Positions 8,908-18,740 are shown, counted from the stretch's first letter. The stretch: 64,000 nt of DNA from Bacteroidota bacterium (GCA_963169455.1 CAUJDW010000017.1:1-64000), one strand, 5' to 3'. Notes: generated by a model not told the origin, from the sequence alone. Made by a program: numbers and translations.

Positions 8908-9298
8908 GACAGAAAATTTTGGGTTTAACAAATCGGATGATATTCAGAGGGCAATACAATAGCCTGCCCGGAGGTGAGGCATCACCACCGGCCCTTCCGC
9001 ATGCCCTGATGCGGTTGGCCAAAACAAGCTTATTTACAGAGGATTTTTTCTACTGCCTTCATCATTAACGGACGTTTAAAAAACGCATAGGTTGCACCGG
9101 TGCATGTTCCGGGCCAGGAGCTTTCTATTAATGATATGTTAAAGCCGATGAATGCGCCTGCATATTCCACCAGCTATACGTCCTTCTCCACGAAGCCCGG
9201 GAAGCGGCCCGGAGCAGGTGATTTTTGCCCCGTTCCGCAAACCATAATCGGCTGAAAATTGTCAGATCAATAGTTTTAAAAATCAAAAAACCCGATTC
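8908..9298. other. Intergenic region between divergent genes
   Basis: About 390 bases between divergently transcribed secreted-protein genes, so both promoters should lie here. The only structure I see is a perfect 12-base palindrome TGCACCGGTGCA at about 9093-9104. No small gene is supported. Confidence 0.5.
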
Positions 9299-10378
9299 AT
9301 GAAAAACAGGCATCATCAACTGGCGGCAGCCCTGCTGCTCGCATTTCTGGCAGGCCCGCTCAACCCCCTGAGCGGGCAATGCAATTTCGATGCGGAGATC
9401 ATTCTGGCTCCCGAAGCACCTCAAAACGTCTATTGCCCCTACGACAGCGTAAAGCTGAGTGTCGCGGAACCCTTCGACAGCTACCAGTGGTACTACAACT
9501 TCAGTGGCGACCCCAACGAACTGACGCCCCTGGATGGGGCGACGGAATCCAGCGTGCTGATCCCCATCGGGGAATTCGGCTTCGGCTATTTCTTTGTGGA
9601 ACTGACGCGCGACGACTGCACCGAGGTTATTGAGCCTGTAGTGATCGATTCCTGGGTATTCAGCCCCGTCGCCGTCCAGCACGACCCTCAGGACACTTAC
9701 TGCAACGGCGATTCGACTATGATTTCCAATGCCTTCGGCGCTTACGCTTCCTATCAGTGGCTCCGCAACGGGGAGCCTATTCCCGGCGCCACCGGCCCGC
9801 AATACGTGGTAAAGGAAAGCGGCGAATACGTTCTGAATGCCTCCCCCTTTGAATGCCCGCTGATCACGCTGACCAGCGGCATCGGCCCGTATTTTACCTT
9901 CATCGGCCCGACGGTTCCGTCCATCACCGAAGAGGATGGGCTGTTATATGCAAATTCCACCGGCCCCGGCTTTCAGTGGGCGCTCGACGGAGTGGACATT
10001 CCGGAGGCCACCGGCCCAAGCTACCAGCCCGCCATTTCAGGTGTATATACGGTCAGGGCAAGTGATGGCAGCGGATGCAGCCCCCTTTCCGAACCATATA
10101 CATTCCAGTTGACCGGCCTGCGCCAGCCGGCCCCCTGGGCAGGCGAGTTCGGGCTCTTCCCCAACCCGGCCGGAGAAAAACTCACCATCACCGGCCCGGC
10201 CGAAGCCCGCTACGAGTTGCGGCTGGCCAATGCGCAGGGCCAGGAAGTGCTCCGCCTCAGGCAGCAGGCCAACGGCCCGATGGAGCTGCCGCTCGGCCAG
10301 CATGCCGAAGGAGCCTACGTCCTGCAGATATTCTTCCGGGGCGAGATGGCCAGCTATCCGGTCGTGGTGGCCAGGTGA
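9299..10378 (+). CDS. Secreted Ig-like protein with T9SS sorting domain
   Basis: 359 residues. Signal peptide MKNRHHQLAAALLLAFLAG. The body holds three Ig/PKD-like repeats of ~75-90 residues, each with a YQW or FQW core (SYQWYYNF, SYQWLRNGEPIPGATGPQY, FQWALDGVDIPEATGPSY) and a GEY/GVY strand. The last ~80 residues are a type A T9SS sorting domain: GLFPNPAGEKLTI, then YELRLANAQGQEVL, ending GAYVLQIFF...VVVAR. It should pass the outer membrane through the type IX system and be surface-bound or released. Binding partner unknown. Confidence 0.85.
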   Translation: MKNRHHQLAAALLLAFLAGPLNPLSGQCNFDAEIILAPEAPQNVYCPYDSVKLSVAEPFDSYQWYYNFSGDPNELTPLDGATESSVLIPIGEFGFGYFFVELTRDDCTEVIEPVVIDSWVFSPVAVQHDPQDTYCNGDSTMISNAFGAYASYQWLRNGEPIPGATGPQYVVKESGEYVLNASPFECPLITLTSGIGPYFTFIGPTVPSITEEDGLLYANSTGPGFQWALDGVDIPEATGPSYQPAISGVYTVRASDGSGCSPLSEPYTFQLTGLRQPAPWAGEFGLFPNPAGEKLTITGPAEARYELRLANAQGQEVLRLRQQANGPMELPLGQHAEGAYVLQIFFRGEMASYPVVVAR

Positions 10379-10546
10379 GCCTGCGCCCAATGGCTAAGGG
10401 AAAAGACGGGGAGACTTAGTGATTGGGAGAGGGGGGGAGAAAGCAGCACGGCCACCCTTTCACCCCTTCTCCCAGCCTGCCCGCCCTCGCAGAAACGGCC
10501 CCGGCCATCTGCTGAGTTGACGACATTAGAGCCTGCACCCCGCTTT

Positions 10547-10596
10547 AAACTTCCGAAGTTTATCCGGGCCTCTTCGCCGGAGAACTTCGGAAGTTT
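10547..10596. repeat. Inverted pair of the AAACTTCCGAAGTTT motif
   Basis: AAACTTCCGAAGTTT at 10547-10561 and GAACTTCGGAAGTTT at 10582-10596 form arms of about 20 bases together with the flanking ATCCGG and CCGGAG. It lies just upstream of the thioesterase and could fold as a hairpin in its leader. Confidence 0.75.
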
Positions 10597-10621
10597 GGCT
10601 GATATTCCCTATTTTGCCGGC

Positions 10622-11089
10622 ATGGAAACAATGGAGAAAGCGCTGCACGGTTTTCCGGTCAGGGCCAGCCTGGATGTTCAGTGGGGAGAGATGGACCTGG
10701 CCGGGCACGTCAACAATGTAAATTACCTCAGGTGGTTTGAGCATGCCCGGGTGGCCTATCTGGACAAACTCGGCTATCCGGTAGTAGCCGACCCCAGCCG
10801 GGAAAGCCTGCCCGGCCTCATTCTTGCGAAACAGGATTGCAAATACCTGCTCCCCATCGATTACCCCGATACGATCATTCTGGGCATCCGGGTGGATGGG
10901 ATGTGGGAAGACCGTTTTAACATGCACTGCGCCATGTTCAGCCGCCGCCATCAGCGGCTGGCCGCCATCGCCAACGCCATGATGGTCACTTTTGACTACC
11001 GCCACCGGCGGAAAACGCCCATCCCGGACACCCTTCGGCAGGGCATTCTTCTGCTGGAACAGCACACGCCTGAATACCCGCAACCCTAA
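10622..11089 (+). CDS. Hotdog-fold acyl-CoA thioesterase (4HBT family)
   Basis: 155 residues from ATG 10622 (METMEKALHGF). An open frame extends upstream to 10517 but runs through the hairpin repeat at 10547-10596 and would make the protein longer than the family norm of ~140-155. Seen: QWGEMDLAGHVNNVNYLRWFEHARVAYLD, whose Asp and HVNN belong to the 4-hydroxybenzoyl-CoA thioesterase pattern (typically D-x-N-x-H-V-N-N). It hydrolyses acyl-CoA thioesters; the acyl chain is not predictable. It sits before an aldehyde dehydrogenase that would make fatty acids. Confidence 0.85.
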   Translation: METMEKALHGFPVRASLDVQWGEMDLAGHVNNVNYLRWFEHARVAYLDKLGYPVVADPSRESLPGLILAKQDCKYLLPIDYPDTIILGIRVDGMWEDRFNMHCAMFSRRHQRLAAIANAMMVTFDYRHRRKTPIPDTLRQGILLLEQHTPEYPQP

Positions 11090-11214
11090 GCCCGCTTCAA
11101 TGGTTTTACTCTTGTTCGGCAACCATGGAAATCAACAACCTCGCCCGGGCCGGCGCCGGACCGGTAAATGAGGCGCCCCAGAAAGGCCATGTACACTAAT
11201 TACCGCAAATTTTA

Positions 11215-12645
11215 ATGGCCACAGAGATGCAGGCAACCGACGTACAAAAAGCACAGATCGAAGTACTTTTCCGGGAACAGAAACAGCATCACCCCCGGGT
11301 AGCACAAACGAGCGCCCGCGAGCGCATCGGGCAGCTGAAACGGCTCCGGGACGCGTTGCTGCGTTACCGCCAGCCACTTAAGGATGCCATGTGGGAAGAC
11401 TTCCGCAAGCCCCCAACCGAGGTTGATCTTTCCGAAATCTATCCCATCACCTCCGAGATACGGTTTGCCATACGGAACCTCCGGCGCTGGATGAAGCCCA
11501 GGCGGGTAAGCACCCCACTGGTTTTGTTCGGCGGCAGTTCCTACATACAGTACCAGCCCAAAGGCCTCGTACTGATCCTGGCCCCCTGGAATTATCCGGT
11601 TAACCTGACGCTGGGGCCGCTCGTTTCGGCCATTGCCGCCGGCAATTCCGCCATTCTGAAGCCTTCGGAAAATACCCCGCGCACCTCGGCCGTGATGAAA
11701 AAACTCATCGACGAAGCCTTCGACCCCAGGGAAGTGGCCCTGGTGGAAGGCGGAGTGGAAACGGCAAAAACCCTGCTCGATTTGCCTTTCAACCACATTT
11801 TTTTCACCGGCGCCGCCGAAATCGGCAAGTCCGTCATGAAAGCCGCCGCCAGGCACCTGGCTTCAGTAACCCTTGAACTGGGCGGCAAGTCTCCTACCAT
11901 CATCGACGAAAGCGCGAACCTCGACAGAGCTGCCGGCCGCATTGCCTGGGCCAAGTTCATCAATAAAGGGCAAACCTGCGTGGCCCCCGATTACCTGTTC
12001 ATCCACGAAAGCCGGAAGGCGGAGTTTCTGGAAAAACTTGAAAAAAAGATCCACGAATTTTACGGTGCGGACATTCGGCAATCGGGCCATTACGCGCGCA
12101 TGGTCAACGGCAGGCATTTCGATCGGGTCAACGGCTATCTGGAGGAAGCCCTCAGCCAGGGCGCCCGGCTGGAGATCGGCGGGCAGACGGACGAAGCCGA
12201 GGCATACATCGCCCCAACGGTGCTGACGGGCGTTCCTGCGGACAGCCTGCTCATGTCGGAAGAAATTTTCGGCCCGCTGCTGCCCGTTTACACCTTCCGG
12301 AAGCTGGAGGAAGTTCTTCCCACTATCAATTCCAGGGAAAAACCGTTGGCTTTGTATATTTACAGCAGGAACCGGAAGAACATCCGGTACATTCTGGAGA
12401 ATACCCGCGCCGGCGCGTCCTGCATCAACCACAGTGCGGTGCATTTCGGCAATCCGCACCTGCCCTTTGGCGGCGACAACCACAGCGGCATCGGCAAAGC
12501 GCACGGCAGGTATGGGTTTGAGGCATTCTCCAACGCGCGGGCCATCTATAAACAGGTGTTGCCTTTCAACGCCTCCGGCCTGCTGACTGCGCCTTACACC
12601 CGGTGGAAGCAGAAGATCATGAGCCTGGTTATCAAATGGTTATAA
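11215..12645 (+). CDS. Class 3-type aldehyde dehydrogenase
   Basis: 476 residues, the length of ALDH3/AlkH fatty-aldehyde dehydrogenases, which oxidise aldehydes to acids with NAD(P)+. Seen: APWNYPVNL at 123-131 and LKPSENTP at 148-155 for the cofactor pocket, FFTGAAEIG, the general base Glu221 in LELGGKSP, and the nucleophile Cys255 in GQTCVAPDY. The C-terminal hydrophobic stretch (TRWKQKIMSLVIKWL) resembles the membrane-associating tail of fatty-aldehyde dehydrogenases. It precedes the flavoprotein gene by four bases. Confidence 0.9.
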   Translation: MATEMQATDVQKAQIEVLFREQKQHHPRVAQTSARERIGQLKRLRDALLRYRQPLKDAMWEDFRKPPTEVDLSEIYPITSEIRFAIRNLRRWMKPRRVSTPLVLFGGSSYIQYQPKGLVLILAPWNYPVNLTLGPLVSAIAAGNSAILKPSENTPRTSAVMKKLIDEAFDPREVALVEGGVETAKTLLDLPFNHIFFTGAAEIGKSVMKAAARHLASVTLELGGKSPTIIDESANLDRAAGRIAWAKFINKGQTCVAPDYLFIHESRKAEFLEKLEKKIHEFYGADIRQSGHYARMVNGRHFDRVNGYLEEALSQGARLEIGGQTDEAEAYIAPTVLTGVPADSLLMSEEIFGPLLPVYTFRKLEEVLPTINSREKPLALYIYSRNRKNIRYILENTRAGASCINHSAVHFGNPHLPFGGDNHSGIGKAHGRYGFEAFSNARAIYKQVLPFNASGLLTAPYTRWKQKIMSLVIKWL

Positions 12646-12649
12646 GTTC

Positions 12650-13795
12650 ATGTCGGACACTCCTGTACTCATCATCGGCGCCGGCCCCGGCGGGCTGGCC
12701 ATGGCGGGCCGCCTGCGCCGGCTAGGTATCGGTTTCGAGATCATAGAGAAAAGCCGCCAGGTGGGCCAGTCCTGGCGGGAGCACTACGACCGCCTCCGCC
12801 TGCACACGGTAAAGGAACATTCCCACCTTCCGGGCCTGCCTTTTCCGGCTGACTATCCGCGCTATGTTACCCGCCAGATGCTGGTGGATTACTTCGAGGC
12901 CTACGCCAAAGCTTTTGATATACACCCCCGCTTTGAAGAAGAAGTACGCGCAATCAATCCGGTTGAAGGGGGCTGGTCCGTTCAGGCTGCTTCCGGCAAA
13001 ACCTTCGCTGCCCGGCACGTCATTCTGGCCACCGGGGTGAACCGGGCGCCTTACCGCCCCAGCTTTCCTGCCGAAGAACGCTTCAGGGGGCGGATACTGC
13101 ACAGCCGTTTTTATAAAAACCCCCAGGCTTTCAGCCAGCAGAAGGTGCTCGTGGTTGGCATGGGCAATACCGGCGCCGAGATCGCGCTCGACCTGAGCGA
13201 GAACGGCGTCGCCACCTGCCTCAGCGTGCGCGGCCCGGTCAACATCGTCCCCAGGGATTTCCTCGGCAGGCCCACCCAGAAAACAGCCCTTATGCTGGCC
13301 AAACTGCCCCACTGGCTCGGCGACTGGATCGGCGCACAGGTGCAATGGCTCGCTTTCGGCAACCTGAGCCGCTATGGCCTCGAAAAGCCTCCTATGCCCC
13401 CTGCCCGGCAACTCAGGGAAACGGGAAAAACACCGGTCATCGACCTCGGCGCAGTCAGCCAGATCAAAGCCGGCAGGATAGAGGTCGTCCCGGAGATCGA
13501 ATCCTTTACGGAAGAAGGGGTGCGCCTCAAAGGCGGGCGGGAACTGAAGCTGGACAGCGTAATCCTCGCCACCGGCTACCGCGCCCGGGTCGAGGAGTTC
13601 CTGCCCTTTACCGACGGGCTGCTCAATGCCGACAAGCTGCCCGTCCACTGCATCGGTTCGGGAAAGTACGAAGGGCTGTACTTCATCGGTTTCGACAATT
13701 ACCAGCCCGGCGGCATCCTGGGAGCTATCAACAGGGAATCGGATGTGATTGCCGGCCATATCGCCTCCAGGGAAAATGTAGAGCACGCAATTTGA
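12650..13795 (+). CDS. FMO/YUCCA-like FAD-NADPH flavoprotein
   Basis: 381 residues. FAD Rossmann motif GAGPGGLAMAG at 7-17, a second NADPH-binding motif VGMGNTGAEIA near residue 166, and the ATGYR motif typical of flavin-containing monooxygenases near the C-terminus. The length and the RDFLGRPTQKTALMLAKLPHWL segment fit the compact plant-YUCCA/CzcO-like group. Such enzymes oxygenate S, N or carbonyl groups. Four-base spacing from the aldehyde dehydrogenase suggests a shared substrate flow, for example a lipid-like ketone or aldehyde; this is inference. Confidence 0.85.
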   Translation: MSDTPVLIIGAGPGGLAMAGRLRRLGIGFEIIEKSRQVGQSWREHYDRLRLHTVKEHSHLPGLPFPADYPRYVTRQMLVDYFEAYAKAFDIHPRFEEEVRAINPVEGGWSVQAASGKTFAARHVILATGVNRAPYRPSFPAEERFRGRILHSRFYKNPQAFSQQKVLVVGMGNTGAEIALDLSENGVATCLSVRGPVNIVPRDFLGRPTQKTALMLAKLPHWLGDWIGAQVQWLAFGNLSRYGLEKPPMPPARQLRETGKTPVIDLGAVSQIKAGRIEVVPEIESFTEEGVRLKGGRELKLDSVILATGYRARVEEFLPFTDGLLNADKLPVHCIGSGKYEGLYFIGFDNYQPGGILGAINRESDVIAGHIASRENVEHAI

Positions 13796-13817
13796 TTCAA
13801 CCAATAAAATAGTAACC

Positions 13818-14651
13818 ATGGGCAAGACACTGACGCCTTTTGCGCTCCTCCTCTTTTTCTTTTCCTTTTCTCCAAAGGCCTTCTGCCTCGGCACGGGCGG
13901 TTACGGTTTGGCCAAAACTGCGGAAAGCAGTTTTCTTTCGCCGGACACCATTCCCAATCCCCTGCTGCCGGCCGACACCACCCTCTGCGAAGCCCGTGTT
14001 TTCAGGCTTTCCATCCCTGACCCTGGCCCCGGCATCAGCATCGAATGGAGTGATGGCAGCACCGATACCTTGTTGGTTGTCAATACTTCCGGCGCCTACT
14101 GGCTCAGCCTGAGCGGCAGCGGCATCGAGTTGAGCGATACGATCAATATCCGGTTTATTGGCGCCGAGTGGGCCGGTTTGCCCGGCGACACCACCCTCTG
14201 CGGCCAGGAATCCTGGCTGCTGGACGCCACCTTCGAAGGGGCCGGGCTCTACCTGTGGCATGATGGTTCGCAGGAACCAACCTTCGAGGCGGACCGGCCG
14301 GGGAAATACCTGGTAAAAGTCGTCGTTGAGGAATGCACCCTCCAGGATTCGCTGCAGGTGAGCTGGTGCGAACCCTGCATCGCCCTTCCCAATGCCTTTA
14401 CGCCCAATGGCGACGGAGCTAATGATACTTTCGCGCCCATCATCCAGTGCCCGGCGCAGCAGTATGAGTTCAGGGTCTACAACCGTTGGGGGCGCCTGGT
14501 TTTCGAAACCAAAAATCCGCAGGAAAGCTGGGACGGCGCCTGGGACGGGCAGCCACAAGCCTCGGATACGTATTTCTACACCCTGATATTTCAGTCGGCC
14601 TTCAGCGAGCCGGTACTGAAGCGGCAGGGCGATGTGTCTCTGCTCAGGTAG
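13818..14651 (+). CDS. Secreted protein with gliding-motility CHU_C C-terminal domain
   Basis: 277 residues. A hydrophobic signal (FALLLFFFSFSPKAFC) is followed by two Ig-like segments sharing a DTTLCEAR / DTTLCGQES start and an SDGS or HDGSQ core. The last ~85 residues are a type B sorting domain: NAFTPNGDGANDTF, then FRVYNRWGRLVFET and WDGAWDGQPQASDTYFYTL. This domain is used by T9SS cargo, often adhesins. It lies 22 bases after the flavoprotein, yet its product is unrelated. It converges with the lipoprotein gene five bases away. Confidence 0.85.
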   Translation: MGKTLTPFALLLFFFSFSPKAFCLGTGGYGLAKTAESSFLSPDTIPNPLLPADTTLCEARVFRLSIPDPGPGISIEWSDGSTDTLLVVNTSGAYWLSLSGSGIELSDTINIRFIGAEWAGLPGDTTLCGQESWLLDATFEGAGLYLWHDGSQEPTFEADRPGKYLVKVVVEECTLQDSLQVSWCEPCIALPNAFTPNGDGANDTFAPIIQCPAQQYEFRVYNRWGRLVFETKNPQESWDGAWDGQPQASDTYFYTLIFQSAFSEPVLKRQGDVSLLR

Positions 14652-14656
14652 GTTTC

Positions 14657-15346
14657 CTAGCGCACTGCAATGAAAAAAGCCCGCTTGTCTTCCAGCGCCT
14701 GGCGGTATTCCAGGAGGAGCGGGTCCTGCGTGTCGTCAACCAGTGTGTTGAATACATCGAGATTGTTGTCTTCGATGTCGAAGGTATAGAAGACGTTGCC
14801 CAGATCAGCCTCAGAAGGGGGCGGGAAGATATCCTGAATGGAGCAATTGCCGCCATCGGTGAAGAAAATGAGGCTGGAAAGCCGCTCGGGATTGAGCCGA
14901 AGCAGGTAATTGCCCCGCTGTTTCAACTGGTAACCGATACGCATCGTATAGGTATTGGCCGGGCAGCCGTATTTCAGCAGAGCCGCTCCGTTTTGCGGGA
15001 AGTCCTCCTCCTTATCCGCCGCGCCATCCTGGATGATCAGGTCGAAGCGGTCGATGGAGCCCGGCAGGGGGTCAATCTGGAGCACTTCCATAAGTGTGGT
15101 CACGTTGAAGGTTGCGTTGTCGATCCGGATATCGGCCCCGGAAGTGAGGTCTTTTAGGGTTTTATCCGGAATGCTGACTTCGAGGCGGAAGATATCGCCG
15201 ACGCTGTATTCTTTTTTCACCGTACTGAGCGACACTTCCTGCGTGAAGTTGTAGATATTCCTGTCCGGCTGGTTGCTTTCGATCTTGCAGCTCCAGAGGC
15301 TGGCCAGGAACAGGCCGGCAGCAAAAAAATGAAGTCTTTTTCTCAT
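14657..15346 (-). CDS. Small lipoprotein at the end of the SusCD/VCBS operon
   Basis: 229 residues. Lipoprotein signal with Cys20 (LASLWSC). The mature part has KKEYSVGDIFRLEVSIPD and repeated beta-strand-like stretches, with no family I can name. It starts one base after the stop of the upstream VCBS protein, so it is translationally linked to it and should be the last gene of the operon. It may be an accessory surface protein for the same substrate. Function unknown. Confidence 0.7.
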   Translation of the reverse strand: MRKRLHFFAAGLFLASLWSCKIESNQPDRNIYNFTQEVSLSTVKKEYSVGDIFRLEVSIPDKTLKDLTSGADIRIDNATFNVTTLMEVLQIDPLPGSIDRFDLIIQDGAADKEEDFPQNGAALLKYGCPANTYTMRIGYQLKQRGNYLLRLNPERLSSLIFFTDGGNCSIQDIFPPPSEADLGNVFYTFDIEDNNLDVFNTLVDDTQDPLLLEYRQALEDKRAFFIAVR

Positions 15347-15347
15347 G

Positions 15348-18300
15348 TTATTCCTGATTTTTCTCCGCTCTTTTTTCCGTTAACAGATTTTCTCCCGACG
15401 GCTTCGGCTGCACCACCAGAACAGGCCCGTCATTGCGGGCCATGATGAAACAAGCTTTTCCGCCGATGTTAATAGCTTTAATCCGGCGCACCTGGCCTTT
15501 GACCCGCAGGCTGCCCAGGGGCTCCACCCGGAAATCACCCTCGGGGCCGATGGCCAGGATGTTGCCGAAATTGGCGTCATAACGCCCCAGTTCGATATTG
15601 TTCTCGTAGAAATTGCCGCCCAGCAGCACCTCCAGCCTGCCGTCACCGTCGAAATCGTACAGCCCGGCGGCATTCAGGGTGGAAAACTGCAGGGCGTCAG
15701 GCAGGGGAAGGGCCCGGAAGCTGAGCCCTCCCGTATTCTCGAAGTACATGCTCCGCAGGGTATTGGCTTCCAGCACATCGGCAGCTTCCAGTTTTTCCTT
15801 CCCGAACAACTCTTCCATCGAGGCTTTTGCAAAGTCCCGGGAGAAGAGGTACTTCTTTTTCAGGCTGACCATCTGCTGAGTGATCTCCTTAAAGGTGGCG
15901 AAGGGCGTCTCTTTGCCGTCCAGATAATAAGTGAGCACCTGTTCCACCTGTTCGTTGTCGTCGAAATCGTTGACATAGAGCCGAATGGGTTCCGCCGGTG
16001 TCGGCCTGAGCTTGGAGTTGTCGCCCAGGTTGCCGGCCAGGATGTCCAGGTCTCCGTCCTTGTCAAAATCGAAGGGCAGCACGAAGTTCCACCAGCCTTT
16101 CATCTCGTTGAGGGGCTGCTTTTTAAAGCGCCCGTTTTCATTGAGGAAAAACTGGACCGGCCCCCATTCCATGGCCAGAACGAGGTCGGGGTCGCCGTCC
16201 TGGTCCATGTCTGCCCAGGTTCCGTTTTTGACGAGCCCCACCTTTTCCAGGCCTTCTGCTATTTGGGATGTAACGTTTTCAAAGCGGCCATTGCCTTTGT
16301 TCTCAAAAAGGTAAGAGGTGGGCGTTTTGCCGTATTTCCAGGGCACGGCCCGCCCGCCGAAGAAGAAGTCCACCAGCCCGTCGCCGTTGAAATCGGCGGG
16401 CAGTACGCAGGAAGCGGTCAGGAAGGCGCCGGGGAAGAGTTCCTTGTCGGCGCTGAAATTGCCCCTGCCGTCGTTGATGTAGGCGCGCTGTTTCAGCGCC
16501 TCGTGCTGGTCCCAGTATTCGTTTCCGCCGCTGGCCACCACGAGGTCGAGGTCGCCGTCGTTTTCCAGGTCGGCAAAAACGGCGTCCACGTCTTCGAAGA
16601 GGCTGTCCAGCAGGATGGCCGGCGGGGTGCGCTCCAGGAATTTCCCTCCGGCAACCTGTATATACAGGCGGCTGTGCGCCCTTTTGGCCGAACCGAAGAA
16701 GACGTCCTCGAGGCCGTCGCCATTCACGTCGCCCACTGCCAGCGCCGGCCCTTCGGTGGAGACCATGTGGGGGATGAGGGCTTCGCGGTTGAACTCCACA
16801 AAGGGGTTCTCCTCATGGACATAATCCAGGCCTGTGGACTGCGTCACATCGGCGGCCTGCCAGGCCGGCGCCGGCCTGGCGGCGAGCGTGCTGAAATCGA
16901 ACTTCGGAAGCCCGGGCTGCCATTTGAGTTCGTTGTTGCGGTTGAAGGCCAGCCCGGAGAGCTTCTGATAGCTCTGGTCCGGCCAGATCAGCAGAATGGA
17001 ATCCACCTTGCTGCTGTCGCCAATGCCGATGTGCAGGCCGCACTGGACGCTCGACTGGTATCCCCTGCCGGGAAAGTTCTGGTAGTATAACTTCTCACTG
17101 CCTTTGAACACGACTACAGTGGCGCCAATGGCATCGACATTCTGAGGCGGCCCCTGGAAGGTAAAGGAGATGTAACTGCGGCCGGCCTGCCCTTTTTCGA
17201 TCTCCAGGTTGCGGTAAACGAAGGGTTCATCCTCGATGTTGTTGACCACCAGGTCGAGGTCGCCGTCATTGTCCAGGTCGGCGTAAACGGCGCCGTTGGA
17301 AAAGGTGGGCAGGTCGCCTTTGATGCTGCCGTCCAGGTCCTGGAACCGCAGTTTGCCGGTATTGCGGAAGAACTTGTTGGGTAGTTTGATGCGGGGCATT
17401 TTTTCCACGACGACCAGGTCGGCTTCTTCCAGGTTGTTGGTGTTCGCCTTGTAGCGGATGGCGTTGTCGGCCCTGAAACTGACGTAATCGATGTCGTTCA
17501 TGCGGCGGGGAATGCCGTTGCTGACGAAGAGGTCTTTGAAGCCGTCGTGGTCAAAGTCCAGCAAAAGCGGCGCCCAGGACCAGTCGGTGGCGAAGATGCC
17601 GGCGAAGATGCCGATCTCGCTGAAGGCGCCGTCGCCCATGTTGAGCTGCAGGTTGTTGCGGGCAAACTGATGGTTGTAGCCGTAGCCGAGCTTGAAGTGG
17701 AACAGGGCGTAGTCGTCTTCCCCCAGGGAGGTTTTCAGGATGTAGGGGTCGGCGGGCAACATGTCCAGGGAGATGACTTCGCTGAAGGCGTCGTTGTTGA
17801 TGTCGGCCATGTCCACGCCCATGGAGAAGCGGCTGGTGTGCATCATCTGCTCGGTGAGCACTTCTTTGAATGAGCCGTCCTTCTGGTTGATGTAGAGGTA
17901 GTCGTTTTCGTGGAAGTCGTTGCCGATATATATGTCGGGCCAGCCGTCCAGGTTGATGTCTCCGGTGACCACCCCCAGCCCGTAACCGATGACGGTGCTG
18001 TTGATGCCGGCCTGCGCCGTCACGTCTGTGAAAGTTTGCCCGTCGTTGCGCATCAGTTTGTCGCCGGCCATGGGGTGCCGGGTGTTGGCGAATTCCTTTT
18101 TCTGGCCGAAGGTGCCGTTGGCGTGCAGGGAGTGGTTGAGCTGGTACATATCCAGGTCGCCGTCGAGGTCGTAGTCGAAGAAGACGGCCTGGGTGGAGAA
18201 GCCTACGAGGTCCAGGTTATACTGGATGGCCTTGTCTTCATAAACGGGTATCCCGTTCTCGATGCCCTGGCAGACGTAAAGTTGGTTCTGGCCCTGGATG

Positions 18301-18740
18301 TTCTGGAAATCGCCCATCTGGGAGACGTAGATGTCCAGCAGCCCGTCGTTGTTGATATCCACTACGGAAGCGCCGGCCGTCCAGCCGTCCAGGCCGGCGA
18401 GGCCGGCTTCGGCGGTGGCGTCGCGAAACTTCAGGCCGCCCTGGTTGAGGAACAGCTTATTGGGCCCCATATTGCTGGTGAAGTAGAGGTCCACCAGCCC
18501 GTCCCGGTTGAAATCGCCGGCGGCCAGCCCGCCGCCGTTGAAGAAATACATGTAGTTGAAAACGTTGAATTCGCTGCTGGCTTTGAGCACGTTCTCAAAA
18601 TCCAGCCCGGTGGCGTCCTTCCGGAGCAGTTCGAACTGGTAATCCGAAGGGTTGTTGTCGGAGCAACCGGAAATGGCTAAGGCGGTAGCCCCGATCCAAA
18701 CCAACACTTGCTGAGCCTTGCGTATCGATTTCCGCATCAT
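15348..18740 (-). CDS. VCBS/FG-GAP repeat lipoprotein with ASPIC-UnbV domain (CRTAC1 type), second copy
   Basis: 1130 residues. Lipobox ISGC in the N-terminal signal. Many DxDxDGxxD calcium-binding FG-GAP/VCBS repeats (GDFNRDGLVDLYF, DINNDGLLDIYV, DYDLDGDLDMYQ and others) predict two beta-propellers, separated by an ASPIC/UnbV segment around residues 540-620 (VDAIGATVVVFKGSEKLYYQNFPGRGYQ is its core region). Such proteins accompany SusCD pairs in Bacteroidota and are placed on the cell surface. It is a clear paralogue of the upstream gene, 55 bases away. Exact substrate role unknown. Confidence 0.85.
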   Translation of the reverse strand: MMRKSIRKAQQVLVWIGATALAISGCSDNNPSDYQFELLRKDATGLDFENVLKASSEFNVFNYMYFFNGGGLAAGDFNRDGLVDLYFTSNMGPNKLFLNQGGLKFRDATAEAGLAGLDGWTAGASVVDINNDGLLDIYVSQMGDFQNIQGQNQLYVCQGIENGIPVYEDKAIQYNLDLVGFSTQAVFFDYDLDGDLDMYQLNHSLHANGTFGQKKEFANTRHPMAGDKLMRNDGQTFTDVTAQAGINSTVIGYGLGVVTGDINLDGWPDIYIGNDFHENDYLYINQKDGSFKEVLTEQMMHTSRFSMGVDMADINNDAFSEVISLDMLPADPYILKTSLGEDDYALFHFKLGYGYNHQFARNNLQLNMGDGAFSEIGIFAGIFATDWSWAPLLLDFDHDGFKDLFVSNGIPRRMNDIDYVSFRADNAIRYKANTNNLEEADLVVVEKMPRIKLPNKFFRNTGKLRFQDLDGSIKGDLPTFSNGAVYADLDNDGDLDLVVNNIEDEPFVYRNLEIEKGQAGRSYISFTFQGPPQNVDAIGATVVVFKGSEKLYYQNFPGRGYQSSVQCGLHIGIGDSSKVDSILLIWPDQSYQKLSGLAFNRNNELKWQPGLPKFDFSTLAARPAPAWQAADVTQSTGLDYVHEENPFVEFNREALIPHMVSTEGPALAVGDVNGDGLEDVFFGSAKRAHSRLYIQVAGGKFLERTPPAILLDSLFEDVDAVFADLENDGDLDLVVASGGNEYWDQHEALKQRAYINDGRGNFSADKELFPGAFLTASCVLPADFNGDGLVDFFFGGRAVPWKYGKTPTSYLFENKGNGRFENVTSQIAEGLEKVGLVKNGTWADMDQDGDPDLVLAMEWGPVQFFLNENGRFKKQPLNEMKGWWNFVLPFDFDKDGDLDILAGNLGDNSKLRPTPAEPIRLYVNDFDDNEQVEQVLTYYLDGKETPFATFKEITQQMVSLKKKYLFSRDFAKASMEELFGKEKLEAADVLEANTLRSMYFENTGGLSFRALPLPDALQFSTLNAAGLYDFDGDGRLEVLLGGNFYENNIELGRYDANFGNILAIGPEGDFRVEPLGSLRVKGQVRRIKAINIGGKACFIMARNDGPVLVVQPKPSGENLLTEKRAEKNQE

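Noticed and set aside
9093-9104. TGCACCGGTGCA palindrome as an operator
   Set aside because: A lone 12-base palindrome without a second copy or a linked regulator is not enough.
10517-10621. Longer N-terminus for the thioesterase
   Set aside because: It would translate the inverted AAACTTCCGAAGTTT pair and exceed the family length.
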